From assembly GCA_945905835.1 (NCBI GenBank), contig CAMDQJ010000005.1:1-64000 (forward strand): DNA of 64,000 bases. The letters run 5' to 3'. Source of the DNA: Asaia bogorensis. Lineage in GTDB: Bacteria; Pseudomonadota; Alphaproteobacteria; Reyranellales; Reyranellaceae. How positions within the stretch are numbered: the stretch's first letter is position 1; each line of letters opens with the position of its first letter. The notes beneath the pieces are model-generated. The model did not search any database. It had not been told where the DNA came from and worked only from the letters and a program-made list of their open reading frames with translations. Below, in pieces: positions 1 to 9,010 of this stretch. The translations under genes and the position numbers were made by a program.

Positions 1-111
1 GGTGATAGATTTTGCCATTACCTCATTCCGTCTTCGCCGGGGGCGCGCCACTCCAGTGGCGCGTCTTCATGTATGATCGCGCGACGGGTGTCGCGCGCCC
101 CCGGCAACCGC

Positions 112-963
112 TCAATTCGGCGAGAACGAGACGGTCGACGGAACCTCGAGGCCGTCCTTCGCCAGCGCCTCTCTCATGCGCCGCTCATTGTGGCCGAGCA
201 GGATGTTCCACTCCGCCCAGCGATTGAGGAACTTCTGCCAACGTTGGTCGTCCTCGCTGCGCAAGCCGATGTAGCCCGGCAACGCGACGCGCGGCTTGGG
301 ATTCATGAAGTCGCCGAGCTCCGGGTTCTTCTGCTTCATCACCATGCTGGCGAGCACTGTGGTGGTGAAGGCGTCGGCACGGCCCGAGGACACGGCGAGC
401 GCCACGTCGGCGATCATCTTGAACTCCACGCGCGTGGCCTTGGGCGCCATCTTGCGCAGCAGCAACTCGTCGGAGGTGCCAGTCATGACGGCGACCTTGA
501 CCCCTTCCTTGTTGTAGTCGGTCCAGTCCTTGCCCTTGAAGTTCTTGCTGTTCACTGTCACCCACTCGATCCAGTAGATCGGACCGGCGAAGTCGATGGC
601 GGTGGCGCGGATCGGCGTGGCCTGCAGGGCGAAGTTCATGTCGACCTTGCCGGCCTGCAGCGACAGCACCGACTCGGCGAAGCCGCCGACCTCGACCGGC
701 TGGTACTTCGTCTTCAGCTCGTTGGCGATGTCCTTGCCCATCTCGACCATGGCGCCTTCCCACTCGCCCGACTGCTTATTGCGCACGAAGTAGGGCGGGA
801 ACTCGAACACGCCCATGCGCACGGCGCCGTTCTTCTTGATCAGCTCCCAGGTCGAATCGCTGGTCTTCGGCTGCGCGCGCGCCGGAACTGATGCGGCAAC
901 AACGGCGGTAGCGGCGGCAGCGACGATTGCCGCTGAAGCCATATCACGACGGCGAATTCCCAT
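112..963 (-). CDS. ABC transporter substrate-binding protein, family 3 (polar amino acid type)
   Basis: Periplasmic solute-binding protein of 283 aa that would capture a small polar solute, such as an amino acid, for an ABC importer. The first ~31 residues are a signal peptide (arginines after MGI, an Ala-rich core, then PARAQ). The mature protein starts with the family-3 pattern KNGAVRMGVFEFPPYF and later has FAESVLSLQAGKVDMNFALQATP and DFAGPIYW, typical of SBP_bac_3 proteins. The start is supported by a GGGGGAG ribosome site just upstream of ATG. No permease or ATPase partner lies in the window; it may be further left or elsewhere. The ligand cannot be read from the sequence. Confidence 0.85.
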   Translation of the reverse strand: MGIRRRDMASAAIVAAAATAVVAASVPARAQPKTSDSTWELIKKNGAVRMGVFEFPPYFVRNKQSGEWEGAMVEMGKDIANELKTKYQPVEVGGFAESVLSLQAGKVDMNFALQATPIRATAIDFAGPIYWIEWVTVNSKNFKGKDWTDYNKEGVKVAVMTGTSDELLLRKMAPKATRVEFKMIADVALAVSSGRADAFTTTVLASMVMKQKNPELGDFMNPKPRVALPGYIGLRSEDDQRWQKFLNRWAEWNILLGHNERRMREALAKDGLEVPSTVSFSPN

Positions 964-1039
964 TTTCTGCTCCCCCTTTTGTAATCCCGGCGACTCTAGG
1001 TCTGCCCCCGGGCAGACGCAAGTTGCGCGCCAAATCGCA

Positions 1040-2164
<1,125 letters not shown>

Positions 2165-2240
2165 CTTTAAAAGCCTCCCCCGCTTCCCTGAGCCTAGCCT
2201 ATCGCGCACTATGGCCGCCAAGCATCAAGGGGGATCCACC

Positions 2241-3125
2241 ATGAGCCGCAATCTGCTCCGCCAACGTCTCAACGCCGGCAAGCCCACCGTGGGCACCCAT
2301 ATTCTGTCGACCTGGCCGACGCTGGTCGAGCTGATCGGCCATTCCAAGCAGTACGATTATGTCGAGTTCACCGCGGAATACGCGCCCTTCACCATGCACG
2401 ACCTCGACAATCTCGGCCGCTCCTTCGAGCTGATGAACATGTCGGGCATGATCAAGATCGAGCAGACGCAGTACACCCACCAGGCGATGCGGGCGATCGG
2501 CGCCGGCTTCCAGAGCGTGCTGTTCGCCGATATCCGCACGCTGGAAGACGCCAAGGCTGCGGTCGACGCGGTGCGCGCCGAGACGACGATGGCCAAGGGC
2601 GCGCGCGGCCGCGGGCGGCTGGGCGTCGGCATGCGGCGCGATGTCGGCACCGTGCGCACGGGCGGCACGCCGGCCTATGTCGATGCGCTGAACGAGGTCG
2701 TGATCGCCATCATGGTCGAGAAGAAGTCCTGCGTCGACGATCTCGACCGCATCCTCTCGGTGCCCGGCATCGACATGGTGCAGTTCGGCGCCTCCGATTT
2801 CTCCATGAGCATCGGCAAGACCGGCCAGTACAGCGACCCCGAGGTTTTAGCGGCCGAGACCAAAACCATCCAGATGGCGCTGAAGAAGGGGCTGCACCCG
2901 CGCGTAGAACTGCGCGATCCCGCCGCAGGACAGCGCTACCTCGACATGGGCGTGAAGCATTTCTGCATCGGCTGGGATGTCCGTATCCTTGCCGACTGGT
3001 GGGACACGCAAGGCGCCGTCATGCGCAAGATGATCGCGCGCAAGCCCCGCACGGTCGCTGCGAAGCCCGCGGCAAAGGCGCCGGCGAAGAAGGCCAACGG
3101 CAAGGCGCGCGGCAACTACGCCTAG
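2241..3125 (+). CDS. HpcH/HpaI aldolase/citrate lyase family protein
   Basis: TIM-barrel, metal-dependent class II aldolase of the 2,4-dihydroxyhept-2-ene-1,7-dioate aldolase family (294 aa). It would cleave or form a 4-hydroxy-2-oxo acid, releasing pyruvate. Family features include a RNLLRQRLNAGKPTVGTH start, VEFTAEYAPF, GAGFQSVLFADI and DMVQFGASDFSMSIG. The start ATG follows GGGGGATCC, whereas the ORF track extends upstream into the divergent promoter. The last ~30 residues are an Ala/Lys-rich basic tail (KPAAKAPAKKANGKARG) not needed for the barrel. Its TAG stop overlaps the GTG start of the next gene by one base, suggesting coupled translation. Confidence 0.85.
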   Translation: MSRNLLRQRLNAGKPTVGTHILSTWPTLVELIGHSKQYDYVEFTAEYAPFTMHDLDNLGRSFELMNMSGMIKIEQTQYTHQAMRAIGAGFQSVLFADIRTLEDAKAAVDAVRAETTMAKGARGRGRLGVGMRRDVGTVRTGGTPAYVDALNEVVIAIMVEKKSCVDDLDRILSVPGIDMVQFGASDFSMSIGKTGQYSDPEVLAAETKTIQMALKKGLHPRVELRDPAAGQRYLDMGVKHFCIGWDVRILADWWDTQGAVMRKMIARKPRTVAAKPAAKAPAKKANGKARGNYA

Positions 3126-5227
3126 TGAAAGAGCCTCCTGTCGCGTCCCGACGTCCGGTCCGGCGCACGCTGCATGGCGTCACCGTTACCGACGACTATG
3201 CGTGGCTGAAGGACGAGAACTGGCAAAAGGTTCTCCGTGACCCCTCGCTTCTCGATCCGGATATCCGGTCGTACCTGGAGGCGGAGAACCGTTACACCGA
3301 GGCCCTCCTCGGCCCGACGCAGGCGCTGCAGAAGGTGCTGGTCGATGAGATGCGCGGGCGCATCAAGGAAGACGATTCCAGCGTTCCGGCGCCGGACGGG
3401 CCCTTTGCCTATCTGTGGAAGTACCGCGAGGGCGGCCAGCACGAGCTGATCGGCCGCACGCCGCGCGACGGTGGCGACGCCGAGGTCATCCTCGATGGCG
3501 ATGCCCTGGCCAAGACGTCCGACTACTTCAGGTTCGGCGGCACCCGGCATTCGCCGAACCATCTGCTGGAAGCCTGGAGTGCCGACCTGCGCGGCTCGGA
3601 ATATTTCACTCTCCGGGTGCGACGCTGGCAGAGCGGCGAGGATCTGCCCGACACGCTGACGCAAACCAGCGGCAGCGTCGTCTGGGGCCTCGACTCGACG
3701 TTTTTCTTCTATGTCGAGATCGATGAGAACCATCGGCCGCTGAAGGTCTTCCGGCATCGGCTGGGCACGCCGCAGGCCGACGACATCCTGGTCTACGAGG
3801 AAAAGGACACCGGCTGGTTCACGCGCATCGAGGAGAGCGCCAGCGGCCGCTTCTGCATCATCGCCGGCGGCGATCACGACACCTCCGAGGCGCGCCTCGT
3901 CGACCTCTCGACGCCCGACGCAACGCCGCGCCTCGTGGCGCCGCGCAAGAAGGGTGTCCGTTACAGCGTTGCAGACCGTGGCGACGAGCTGTTCATTCTC
4001 ACCAACGAGGGCGGCGCGATCGACTTTCGCATCGCCATTGCGCCGCTCGCGTCGCCGGGCCGTGCGCAGTGGCGCGAGCTGATCGCGCACCGTCCCGGCG
4101 TCTATATCCTCGGCCTGGAACTCTACGCCGGCCACCTGGTGCGACTGGAACGGGCGAATGCGCTGGCCTCGATCGTGATCCGCGCGCTTGCGGACGGCAG
4201 CGAGCACACCATCGCCTTCGACGAGGAGGCCTATTCGCTCGATTCAGTCAGCGGCTACGAATTCAACACCACAACTCTGCGCTTCTCCTATTCGTCGATG
4301 ACGACGCCGACCGAGATCTACGACTACGACATGGCGAGCCGCCAACGCACCTTGCGCAAGCGCCAGCAGATTCCCTCCGGCCATGATCCGGCCGCCTATG
4401 TCACGACGCGGATCGTCGCCACCTCGCACGACGGCGCCGAGGTTCCGGTGTCGATCCTGCACCGCCGCGACCTTTTACGCGACGGACGCGCACCGTTGCT
4501 GCTTTACGGCTACGGCTCCTACGGCATGGCGATGCCGGCGGCGTTCTCGGCCAACCGCCTGTCGCTGGTCGATCGCGGCTTCGTCTATGCCATCGCCCAT
4601 GTCCGGGGCGGCGCCGACAAGGGCTGGGCGTGGTATCTCGACGGCAAGCGCGACAGGAAGACCAACACCTTCGACGATTTCGCCGCCGCGGCCCGCGCCC
4701 TCATCGACCGCAAATACACCTCGGCCAGGCGCATCGTCGGCCACGGCGGAAGTGCCGGCGGCATGCTGATGGGCGCGGTCGCCAACCGGGCGGGCGACCT
4801 CTTCGCCGGCATCGTCGCGGAAGTGCCCTTCGTCGACGTGCTGAACACCATGCTCGACGACACCCTGCCACTGACGCCGCCGGAATGGCCGGAATGGGGA
4901 AACCCCATCACCGACGAAACGGCGTTTCGTTACATCCTCTCCTACTCGCCCTTCGACAATGTCACTGCAAAGGACTACCCCGCGATCCTGGCGATGGCGG
5001 GCCTGACCGATCCCCGCGTCACCTACTGGGAGCCCGCAAAGTGGGTCGCCCGCCTGCGCGCCACGATGGTTGCCGGCGGGCCGGTCCTATTGCGTACCAA
5101 CATGGGCGCCGGCCATGGCGGATCGTCGGGACGGTTCAACCGTCTGGACGAGGTGGCGATCGCCTACGCCTTTGCACTGCAAACAGTTGGGCTCGTACAA
5201 CCCGTCCGACCTGTCACACGCGCGTGA
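3125..5227 (+). CDS. S9 family prolyl oligopeptidase (oligopeptidase B-like)
   Basis: Serine oligopeptidase (700 aa) with a beta-propeller N-terminal gate and a C-terminal alpha/beta-hydrolase domain; it degrades short peptides, probably in the cytosol since no signal peptide is seen. Catalytic triad candidates are S543 in GHGGSAGGMLMG, D629 in LTDPRVTYWEP and H664 in GAGHGGSSG, which match the oligopeptidase B branch. The ORF track start at 2999 lies inside the aldolase gene. I chose GTG at 3125, overlapping the aldolase stop, because the family N-terminus (RRPVRRTLHGVTVTDDYAWLKD) begins right after it. No strong ribosome site is visible, so translation is probably coupled. Confidence 0.88.
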   Translation: MKEPPVASRRPVRRTLHGVTVTDDYAWLKDENWQKVLRDPSLLDPDIRSYLEAENRYTEALLGPTQALQKVLVDEMRGRIKEDDSSVPAPDGPFAYLWKYREGGQHELIGRTPRDGGDAEVILDGDALAKTSDYFRFGGTRHSPNHLLEAWSADLRGSEYFTLRVRRWQSGEDLPDTLTQTSGSVVWGLDSTFFFYVEIDENHRPLKVFRHRLGTPQADDILVYEEKDTGWFTRIEESASGRFCIIAGGDHDTSEARLVDLSTPDATPRLVAPRKKGVRYSVADRGDELFILTNEGGAIDFRIAIAPLASPGRAQWRELIAHRPGVYILGLELYAGHLVRLERANALASIVIRALADGSEHTIAFDEEAYSLDSVSGYEFNTTTLRFSYSSMTTPTEIYDYDMASRQRTLRKRQQIPSGHDPAAYVTTRIVATSHDGAEVPVSILHRRDLLRDGRAPLLLYGYGSYGMAMPAAFSANRLSLVDRGFVYAIAHVRGGADKGWAWYLDGKRDRKTNTFDDFAAAARALIDRKYTSARRIVGHGGSAGGMLMGAVANRAGDLFAGIVAEVPFVDVLNTMLDDTLPLTPPEWPEWGNPITDETAFRYILSYSPFDNVTAKDYPAILAMAGLTDPRVTYWEPAKWVARLRATMVAGGPVLLRTNMGAGHGGSSGRFNRLDEVAIAYAFALQTVGLVQPVRPVTRA

Positions 5228-5299
5228 CCTGCACGGTTTGATCTGGACAGGCCTTCGCTCGACGGTTCATCCTGCGTGCGACATTGGGAGGAGACAAAA

Positions 5300-6436
5300 A
5301 TGACTGACAAATCCGAACGTACGAACACGCGTCGCAAGTTTCTCAAGGGCGCAGCCGTCGCGACGGCTGCCACGGTCGCGGCACCCGCCGTGGTCAAGGC
5401 GCAGGGCCCGATCAGCATGCGCTTCCAAAGCACCTGGCCGTCGAAGGACATCTTCCACGAATACGCCCTCGACTACGCCAAGAAGGTCAACGACATGACC
5501 GGCGGCGACCTCAAGATCGAGGTTCTTCCGGCCGGCGCCGTCGTTCCCGCCTTCGGCCTTCTCGAGGCGGTGTCCAAGGGCACGCTCGACGGCGGCCACG
5601 GCGTGCTGGTCTATCACTACGGCAAGCAGACGGCGCTGGCGCTGTGGGGCTCGGGCCCGGGCTACGCCATGGACGCCAACATGCTGCTGGCCTGGCACAA
5701 GTACGGCGGCGGCAAGGCGCTGCTCGAGAAGCTCTACGCCTCGATCAACGCCAACGTCGTGTCGTTCCCCTACGGGCCAATGCCGACCCAGCCGCTCGGC
5801 TGGTACAAGAAGCCGATCACCAAGGTCGACGACTTCAAGGGCCTGAAGTTCCGCACCGTCGGCATCTCGATCGACGTGTTCCAGGCGATGGGTGCGGCGG
5901 TCAACGCCCTGCCCGGCGGTGAAATCGTCTCGGCGATGGATCGCGGCCTGCTCGACGCGGCGGAATTCAACAACGCCTCGTCCGACCGCATCCTGGGCTT
6001 CGCCGACGTCTCGAAGGTCTGCATGCTGCAGAGCTATCACCAGAACGCCGAGCAGTTCGAGATCATGTTCAACAAGACCAAGTACGACGCGCTGCCGGAG
6101 AAGATGCGTCACATCATCTCCAATGCCGTCGAGGCGTCGGGCATGGACATGTCGTGGAAGGCGATCGACCGCTACTCGCAGGACTACATCGAGCTGCAGA
6201 CCAAGGACAAAGTGAAGTTCTACAAGACGCCCGATGCGATCCTGAAGCGCCAGCTCGAAGTTTACGACGAGGTCGTGACCAAGAAGGCGGGCGAGAATCC
6301 CCTGTTCAAGGAGATCGTCCAGTCGCAGTTGGCCTTCGCCAAGCGCGCCTGCCAGTGGGAGCAGGACACGGTGGTCAGCCGCAAGATGGCCTTCGACCAC
6401 TACTGGGGTGCGCAGGCCAAGCCGGTGAAGCTCTAG
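5300..6436 (+). CDS. dctP: TRAP transporter substrate-binding protein (DctP family)
   Basis: Periplasmic binding component of a tripartite ATP-independent transporter (378 aa), usually capturing carboxylates. The N-terminus carries a Tat-type leader (RRKFLKGAAVATAATVAAPAVVKA, residues ~11-34). The body has TRAP landmarks: MRFQSTWPSKDIFHEYALDYAKKV, then the KVDDFKGLKFRTVG region containing the conserved carboxylate-binding arginine, then LPGGEIVSAMDRGLLDA. Start chosen at ATG 5300 behind GGGAGGAG, not the earlier in-frame ATG. Genes for both membrane subunits follow after a strong hairpin. The long-chain form resembles binding proteins for 2-oxo or aromatic carboxylates, but the ligand is unknown. 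Confidence 0.9.
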   Translation: MTDKSERTNTRRKFLKGAAVATAATVAAPAVVKAQGPISMRFQSTWPSKDIFHEYALDYAKKVNDMTGGDLKIEVLPAGAVVPAFGLLEAVSKGTLDGGHGVLVYHYGKQTALALWGSGPGYAMDANMLLAWHKYGGGKALLEKLYASINANVVSFPYGPMPTQPLGWYKKPITKVDDFKGLKFRTVGISIDVFQAMGAAVNALPGGEIVSAMDRGLLDAAEFNNASSDRILGFADVSKVCMLQSYHQNAEQFEIMFNKTKYDALPEKMRHIISNAVEASGMDMSWKAIDRYSQDYIELQTKDKVKFYKTPDAILKRQLEVYDEVVTKKAGENPLFKEIVQSQLAFAKRACQWEQDTVVSRKMAFDHYWGAQAKPVKL

Positions 6437-6458
6437 TCGCGTAACTGAAAACAAAGCG

Positions 6459-6488
6459 GGGCACCGTCCGGGCAACCGGGCGGTGCCC
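6459..6488 (+). terminator. Strong hairpin between dctP and dctQ
   Basis: GGGCACCGTCCGG, loop GCAA, CCGGGCGGTGCCC: a 13-bp stem with one G-T wobble and a four-base loop, followed by a weak pyrimidine run (TTCCTCT). It sits 22 bases after the dctP stop. Such intercistronic stem-loops often stabilise the binding-protein transcript and partly terminate before the permease genes, giving an excess of binding protein. Full termination is not implied, because dctQ and dctM follow without a clear new promoter. Confidence 0.6.
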
Positions 6489-6494
6489 TTCCTC

Positions 6495-6544
6495 TGCGAG
6501 AATTCGGCCCTCTTCGAGAATCAGGCCCCCTTCGAGAATCAGGC
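6495..6544 (+). repeat. Short tandem repeat upstream of dctQ
   Basis: Three imperfect copies of an ~18-base unit: GCGAGAATTCGGCCCTC, TTCGAGAATCAGGCCCCC and TTCGAGAATCAGGC. The last copy abuts the dctQ ATG. The unit occupies the place where a ribosome site would be; only a weak GAGAA is present. Copy number could therefore affect dctQ expression, which is an inference. Confidence 0.6.
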
Positions 6545-7222
6545 ATGACGGTTGAGCGTTTCCTGCACACCATCGACGGCATCAGCACCTGGACCGGCAA
6601 GGCCGCGGCCTGGCTGATCATCGCGCTGATGGGCGCGGTCTGCATCGAGGTCTTCAAGCGCTACCTGCTGAACGCGCCGACGGCGTGGATCTTCGACCTC
6701 GACAACATGCTCTACGGCTCGCTGTTCATGCTGTGCGGCGCCTACACGCTGGCGCAGAACGCCCATGTCCGCGGCGACTTCCTCTACAGCTCGATGCGGC
6801 CGCGCGTGCAGGCCTCGCTCGATCTCATCCTCTATTTCGTCTTCTTCCTGCCCGGCATCGCAGCCCTGGTCTATGCCGGCACCGACTATGCCGGCGACTC
6901 CTGGCGCATCAACGAGCATTCCAACGTCACCGCCGACGGCCCGCCGGTCTATCACTTCAAGACGGTGATCCCGATCGCCGGCGCGCTGGTCCTGCTGCAG
7001 GGCGTGGCCGAGATCGTGCGCTGCATCGTCTGCATCAGGACCGGCGTCTGGCCGAGCCGGCTCAAGGACGTCGCCGAGATCGACGTGGTCGGCGAGCAGC
7101 TCGCCAACAGCCAGTATGTCGACGAGGAATCGCGCAAGATCGCCATCGAGAAGGCCCAGCAGATCGACGAGACGGCGCGGCAACGCGGCATGGGCAGCAA
7201 GGGCGGAGACAACAAGATATGA
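6545..7222 (+). CDS. dctQ: TRAP transporter small permease (DctQ family)
   Basis: Small four-helix membrane subunit of the TRAP carboxylate transporter (225 aa). Hydrophobic segments fall near residues 15-35, 48-70, 88-110 and 135-160, with the family signature GSLFMLCGAYTLAQNAHVRGDF in the second segment. It has a hydrophilic C-terminal extension of about 60 residues rich in E/K/Q, beyond the usual DctQ core. Its TGA stop overlaps the dctM ATG (ATGA), indicating translational coupling. It would pair with the large permease encoded next and the binding protein upstream. Confidence 0.88.
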   Translation: MTVERFLHTIDGISTWTGKAAAWLIIALMGAVCIEVFKRYLLNAPTAWIFDLDNMLYGSLFMLCGAYTLAQNAHVRGDFLYSSMRPRVQASLDLILYFVFFLPGIAALVYAGTDYAGDSWRINEHSNVTADGPPVYHFKTVIPIAGALVLLQGVAEIVRCIVCIRTGVWPSRLKDVAEIDVVGEQLANSQYVDEESRKIAIEKAQQIDETARQRGMGSKGGDNKI

Positions 7223-8970
7223 GCGAGCCCGCCCTCGGCCTGCTGATGCTGGCGCTGATCGTCGTCGTCATCATGATGGGCTTCGCCACGGCCTTCACCC
7301 TGATGGGGCTCGGCATCTTCTTCGGCTTCATCGCCTTCTACGATCCCTCGCACTCGTGGACACAGAACAAGGTGTTCGACCTCATGGTCCAGCGCACCTA
7401 CGGCGCCATGACCAACGACGTGCTGATCTCGATCCCGCTGTTCGTGCTGATGGGCTACGTGATGGAGCGCGGGGCACTGGTCGACAAGATGTTCTACTCG
7501 ATCCAGCTCGCCTTCCGCCGCGTGCCGGCGGCCCTCGCGGTGGCGACGCTGATCGTCTGCACCTTCTGGGGCATCGCCAGCGGCCTGGTCGGCGCCGTCG
7601 TGGTGCTGATGGGCGTCATCGCCTTCAACCCGATGCTGCGCGCCGGCTACGACGTCAAGCTCGCCGCGGGCGTCATCACGGCCGGCGGCACGCTCGGCAT
7701 CCTGATCCCGCCCTCGGTGATGATCATCGTCTACGCCGCCGTCGCCGGCCAGTCGGTGGTCAAGCTCTATGCCGCCGCGATGTTCCCGGGCTTTTTCCTG
7801 GCCTTCCTCTACCTCGTCTACGTCATCGGCTGGGCGCTGATCGATCCCAAGATCGCACCCAAGCTGCCCGAGGAGCAGACCCGCGTGCCGATCCCCGGCT
7901 GGGTCGAGAGGTTCCAGGCGGCCTATTCGCAGAACATGCTGGTCGGCCTGGTGAAGTCCCTCCTCTCGCCCGCTCCGGCGCGAAAGATCGAAGCCGAGGG
8001 CAAGCCGCTCGACTACATCGCCCTGCTGGGAAATTTCGGCATGGCGCTGGTGCCGCTGGCTCTCGCGGTGCTGACCTGGGGCACGGCCTGGTGGTACGTC
8101 GTGATCCACCAGCAGGTCGGGGCCGAAGCCGTGGTCACCGGCGTGCAGCAGCTCGGCACGCCCGGCCTCGCCACCGGACCGGCGGCACCCTCCGAGTCGG
8201 GGCCGCCCGAGGCCTTCTATCTTTGGTTCTGGCTCACCGCCGCCGCCATGGCGCTGCTGCTGGTGCGCTACTACTGGCGCATGGACGCCGCGCGCTTCGT
8301 CGTCCTGAAGCTGCTAACCGCCTCGGTGATGCCGCTCGGTATCCTGACGGTGATCGTGCTGGCGGTGATCCTGTTCGGCATCACCACCGCCACCGAATCG
8401 GCCGCGGTCGGCGCCGCCGGCGCCTTCGTGCTGGCTTTCCATGCCCGCACCCTCGACTGGAAGCGCACCAAGGAGGCGGTGTTCCTGACCGCCAAGACCA
8501 CCGCCATGGTGTGCTGGCTGTTCGTCGGCTCGGCGCTGTTCTCGGCGGTCTTCGCCATCCTGGGCGGCCAGGGCCTGGTCGAGCGCTGGGTGCTGTCGCT
8601 CGACATGACGCCGCTGCAGTTCATGCTGCTGTCGCAGGCGATCATCTTCATCCTCGGCTGGCCGCTCGAGTGGACGGAGATCATCATCATCTTCGTGCCG
8701 ATCTTCCTGCCGCTGCTCAAGCACTTCGACATCGACCCCATCCTGTGGGGCGTGCTGGTCTTCGTGAACCTGCAGGCGGCCTTCCTGTCGCCACCGGTGG
8801 CGATGTCGGCCTTCTATCTCAAGGGGGTGGCGCCCTCGCATGTGACGATCAACCAGATCTTCGGCGGCATGATGCCCTACATGCTGGTCGTCATCCTGTG
8901 CATGGCGTTCATGTACATATGGCCCGGCATGACGCTGTGGCTGCCGAACTATCTCTACGGCGGCGGCTGA
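7219..8970 (+). CDS. dctM: TRAP transporter large permease (DctM family), long form
   Basis: Large, ion-coupled permease subunit (583 aa). Classic DctM blocks are present: GFATAFTLMGLGIFFGF, SIPLFVLMGYVMERG, ASGLVGAVVVLMGVIA, TLGILIPPSVMIIVYA and ITTATESAAVGAAGAF. DctM is usually about 430 residues. The extra ~150 residues form a central insert (about 215-375) with a hydrophilic linker (LPEEQTRVPIPGWVE...KIEAEGKPLDY) and additional hydrophobic segments. Start ATG 7219 overlaps the dctQ stop; the much longer ORF-track entry (6685) is a frame shadow of dctQ. Function with dctP/dctQ is secure, the role of the insert is not. Confidence 0.88.
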   Translation: MSEPALGLLMLALIVVVIMMGFATAFTLMGLGIFFGFIAFYDPSHSWTQNKVFDLMVQRTYGAMTNDVLISIPLFVLMGYVMERGALVDKMFYSIQLAFRRVPAALAVATLIVCTFWGIASGLVGAVVVLMGVIAFNPMLRAGYDVKLAAGVITAGGTLGILIPPSVMIIVYAAVAGQSVVKLYAAAMFPGFFLAFLYLVYVIGWALIDPKIAPKLPEEQTRVPIPGWVERFQAAYSQNMLVGLVKSLLSPAPARKIEAEGKPLDYIALLGNFGMALVPLALAVLTWGTAWWYVVIHQQVGAEAVVTGVQQLGTPGLATGPAAPSESGPPEAFYLWFWLTAAAMALLLVRYYWRMDAARFVVLKLLTASVMPLGILTVIVLAVILFGITTATESAAVGAAGAFVLAFHARTLDWKRTKEAVFLTAKTTAMVCWLFVGSALFSAVFAILGGQGLVERWVLSLDMTPLQFMLLSQAIIFILGWPLEWTEIIIIFVPIFLPLLKHFDIDPILWGVLVFVNLQAAFLSPPVAMSAFYLKGVAPSHVTINQIFGGMMPYMLVVILCMAFMYIWPGMTLWLPNYLYGGG

Positions 8971-9010
8971 ACCTTCAAACCGACGCCAACAGGCACGCCG
9001 CGCTGCAGGC

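Noticed and set aside
73-891. Large plus-strand ORF (272 aa) over the binding-protein gene
   Set aside because: It is the antisense shadow of a clear SBP_bac_3 gene; its sequence is His/Arg/Gly-rich as expected from GC-rich antisense frames and has no family motifs.
3122-4207. 361-aa minus-strand ORF inside the oligopeptidase gene
   Set aside because: Antisense shadow; codon pattern and composition are typical of complementary-frame artefacts and the plus-strand product has an intact catalytic triad.
6685-8970. 761-aa ORF spanning dctQ and dctM
   Set aside because: Its N-terminal 180 residues are a frame shift of dctQ; only the part from 7219 is DctM, so the fusion is an artefact of an upstream in-frame start.
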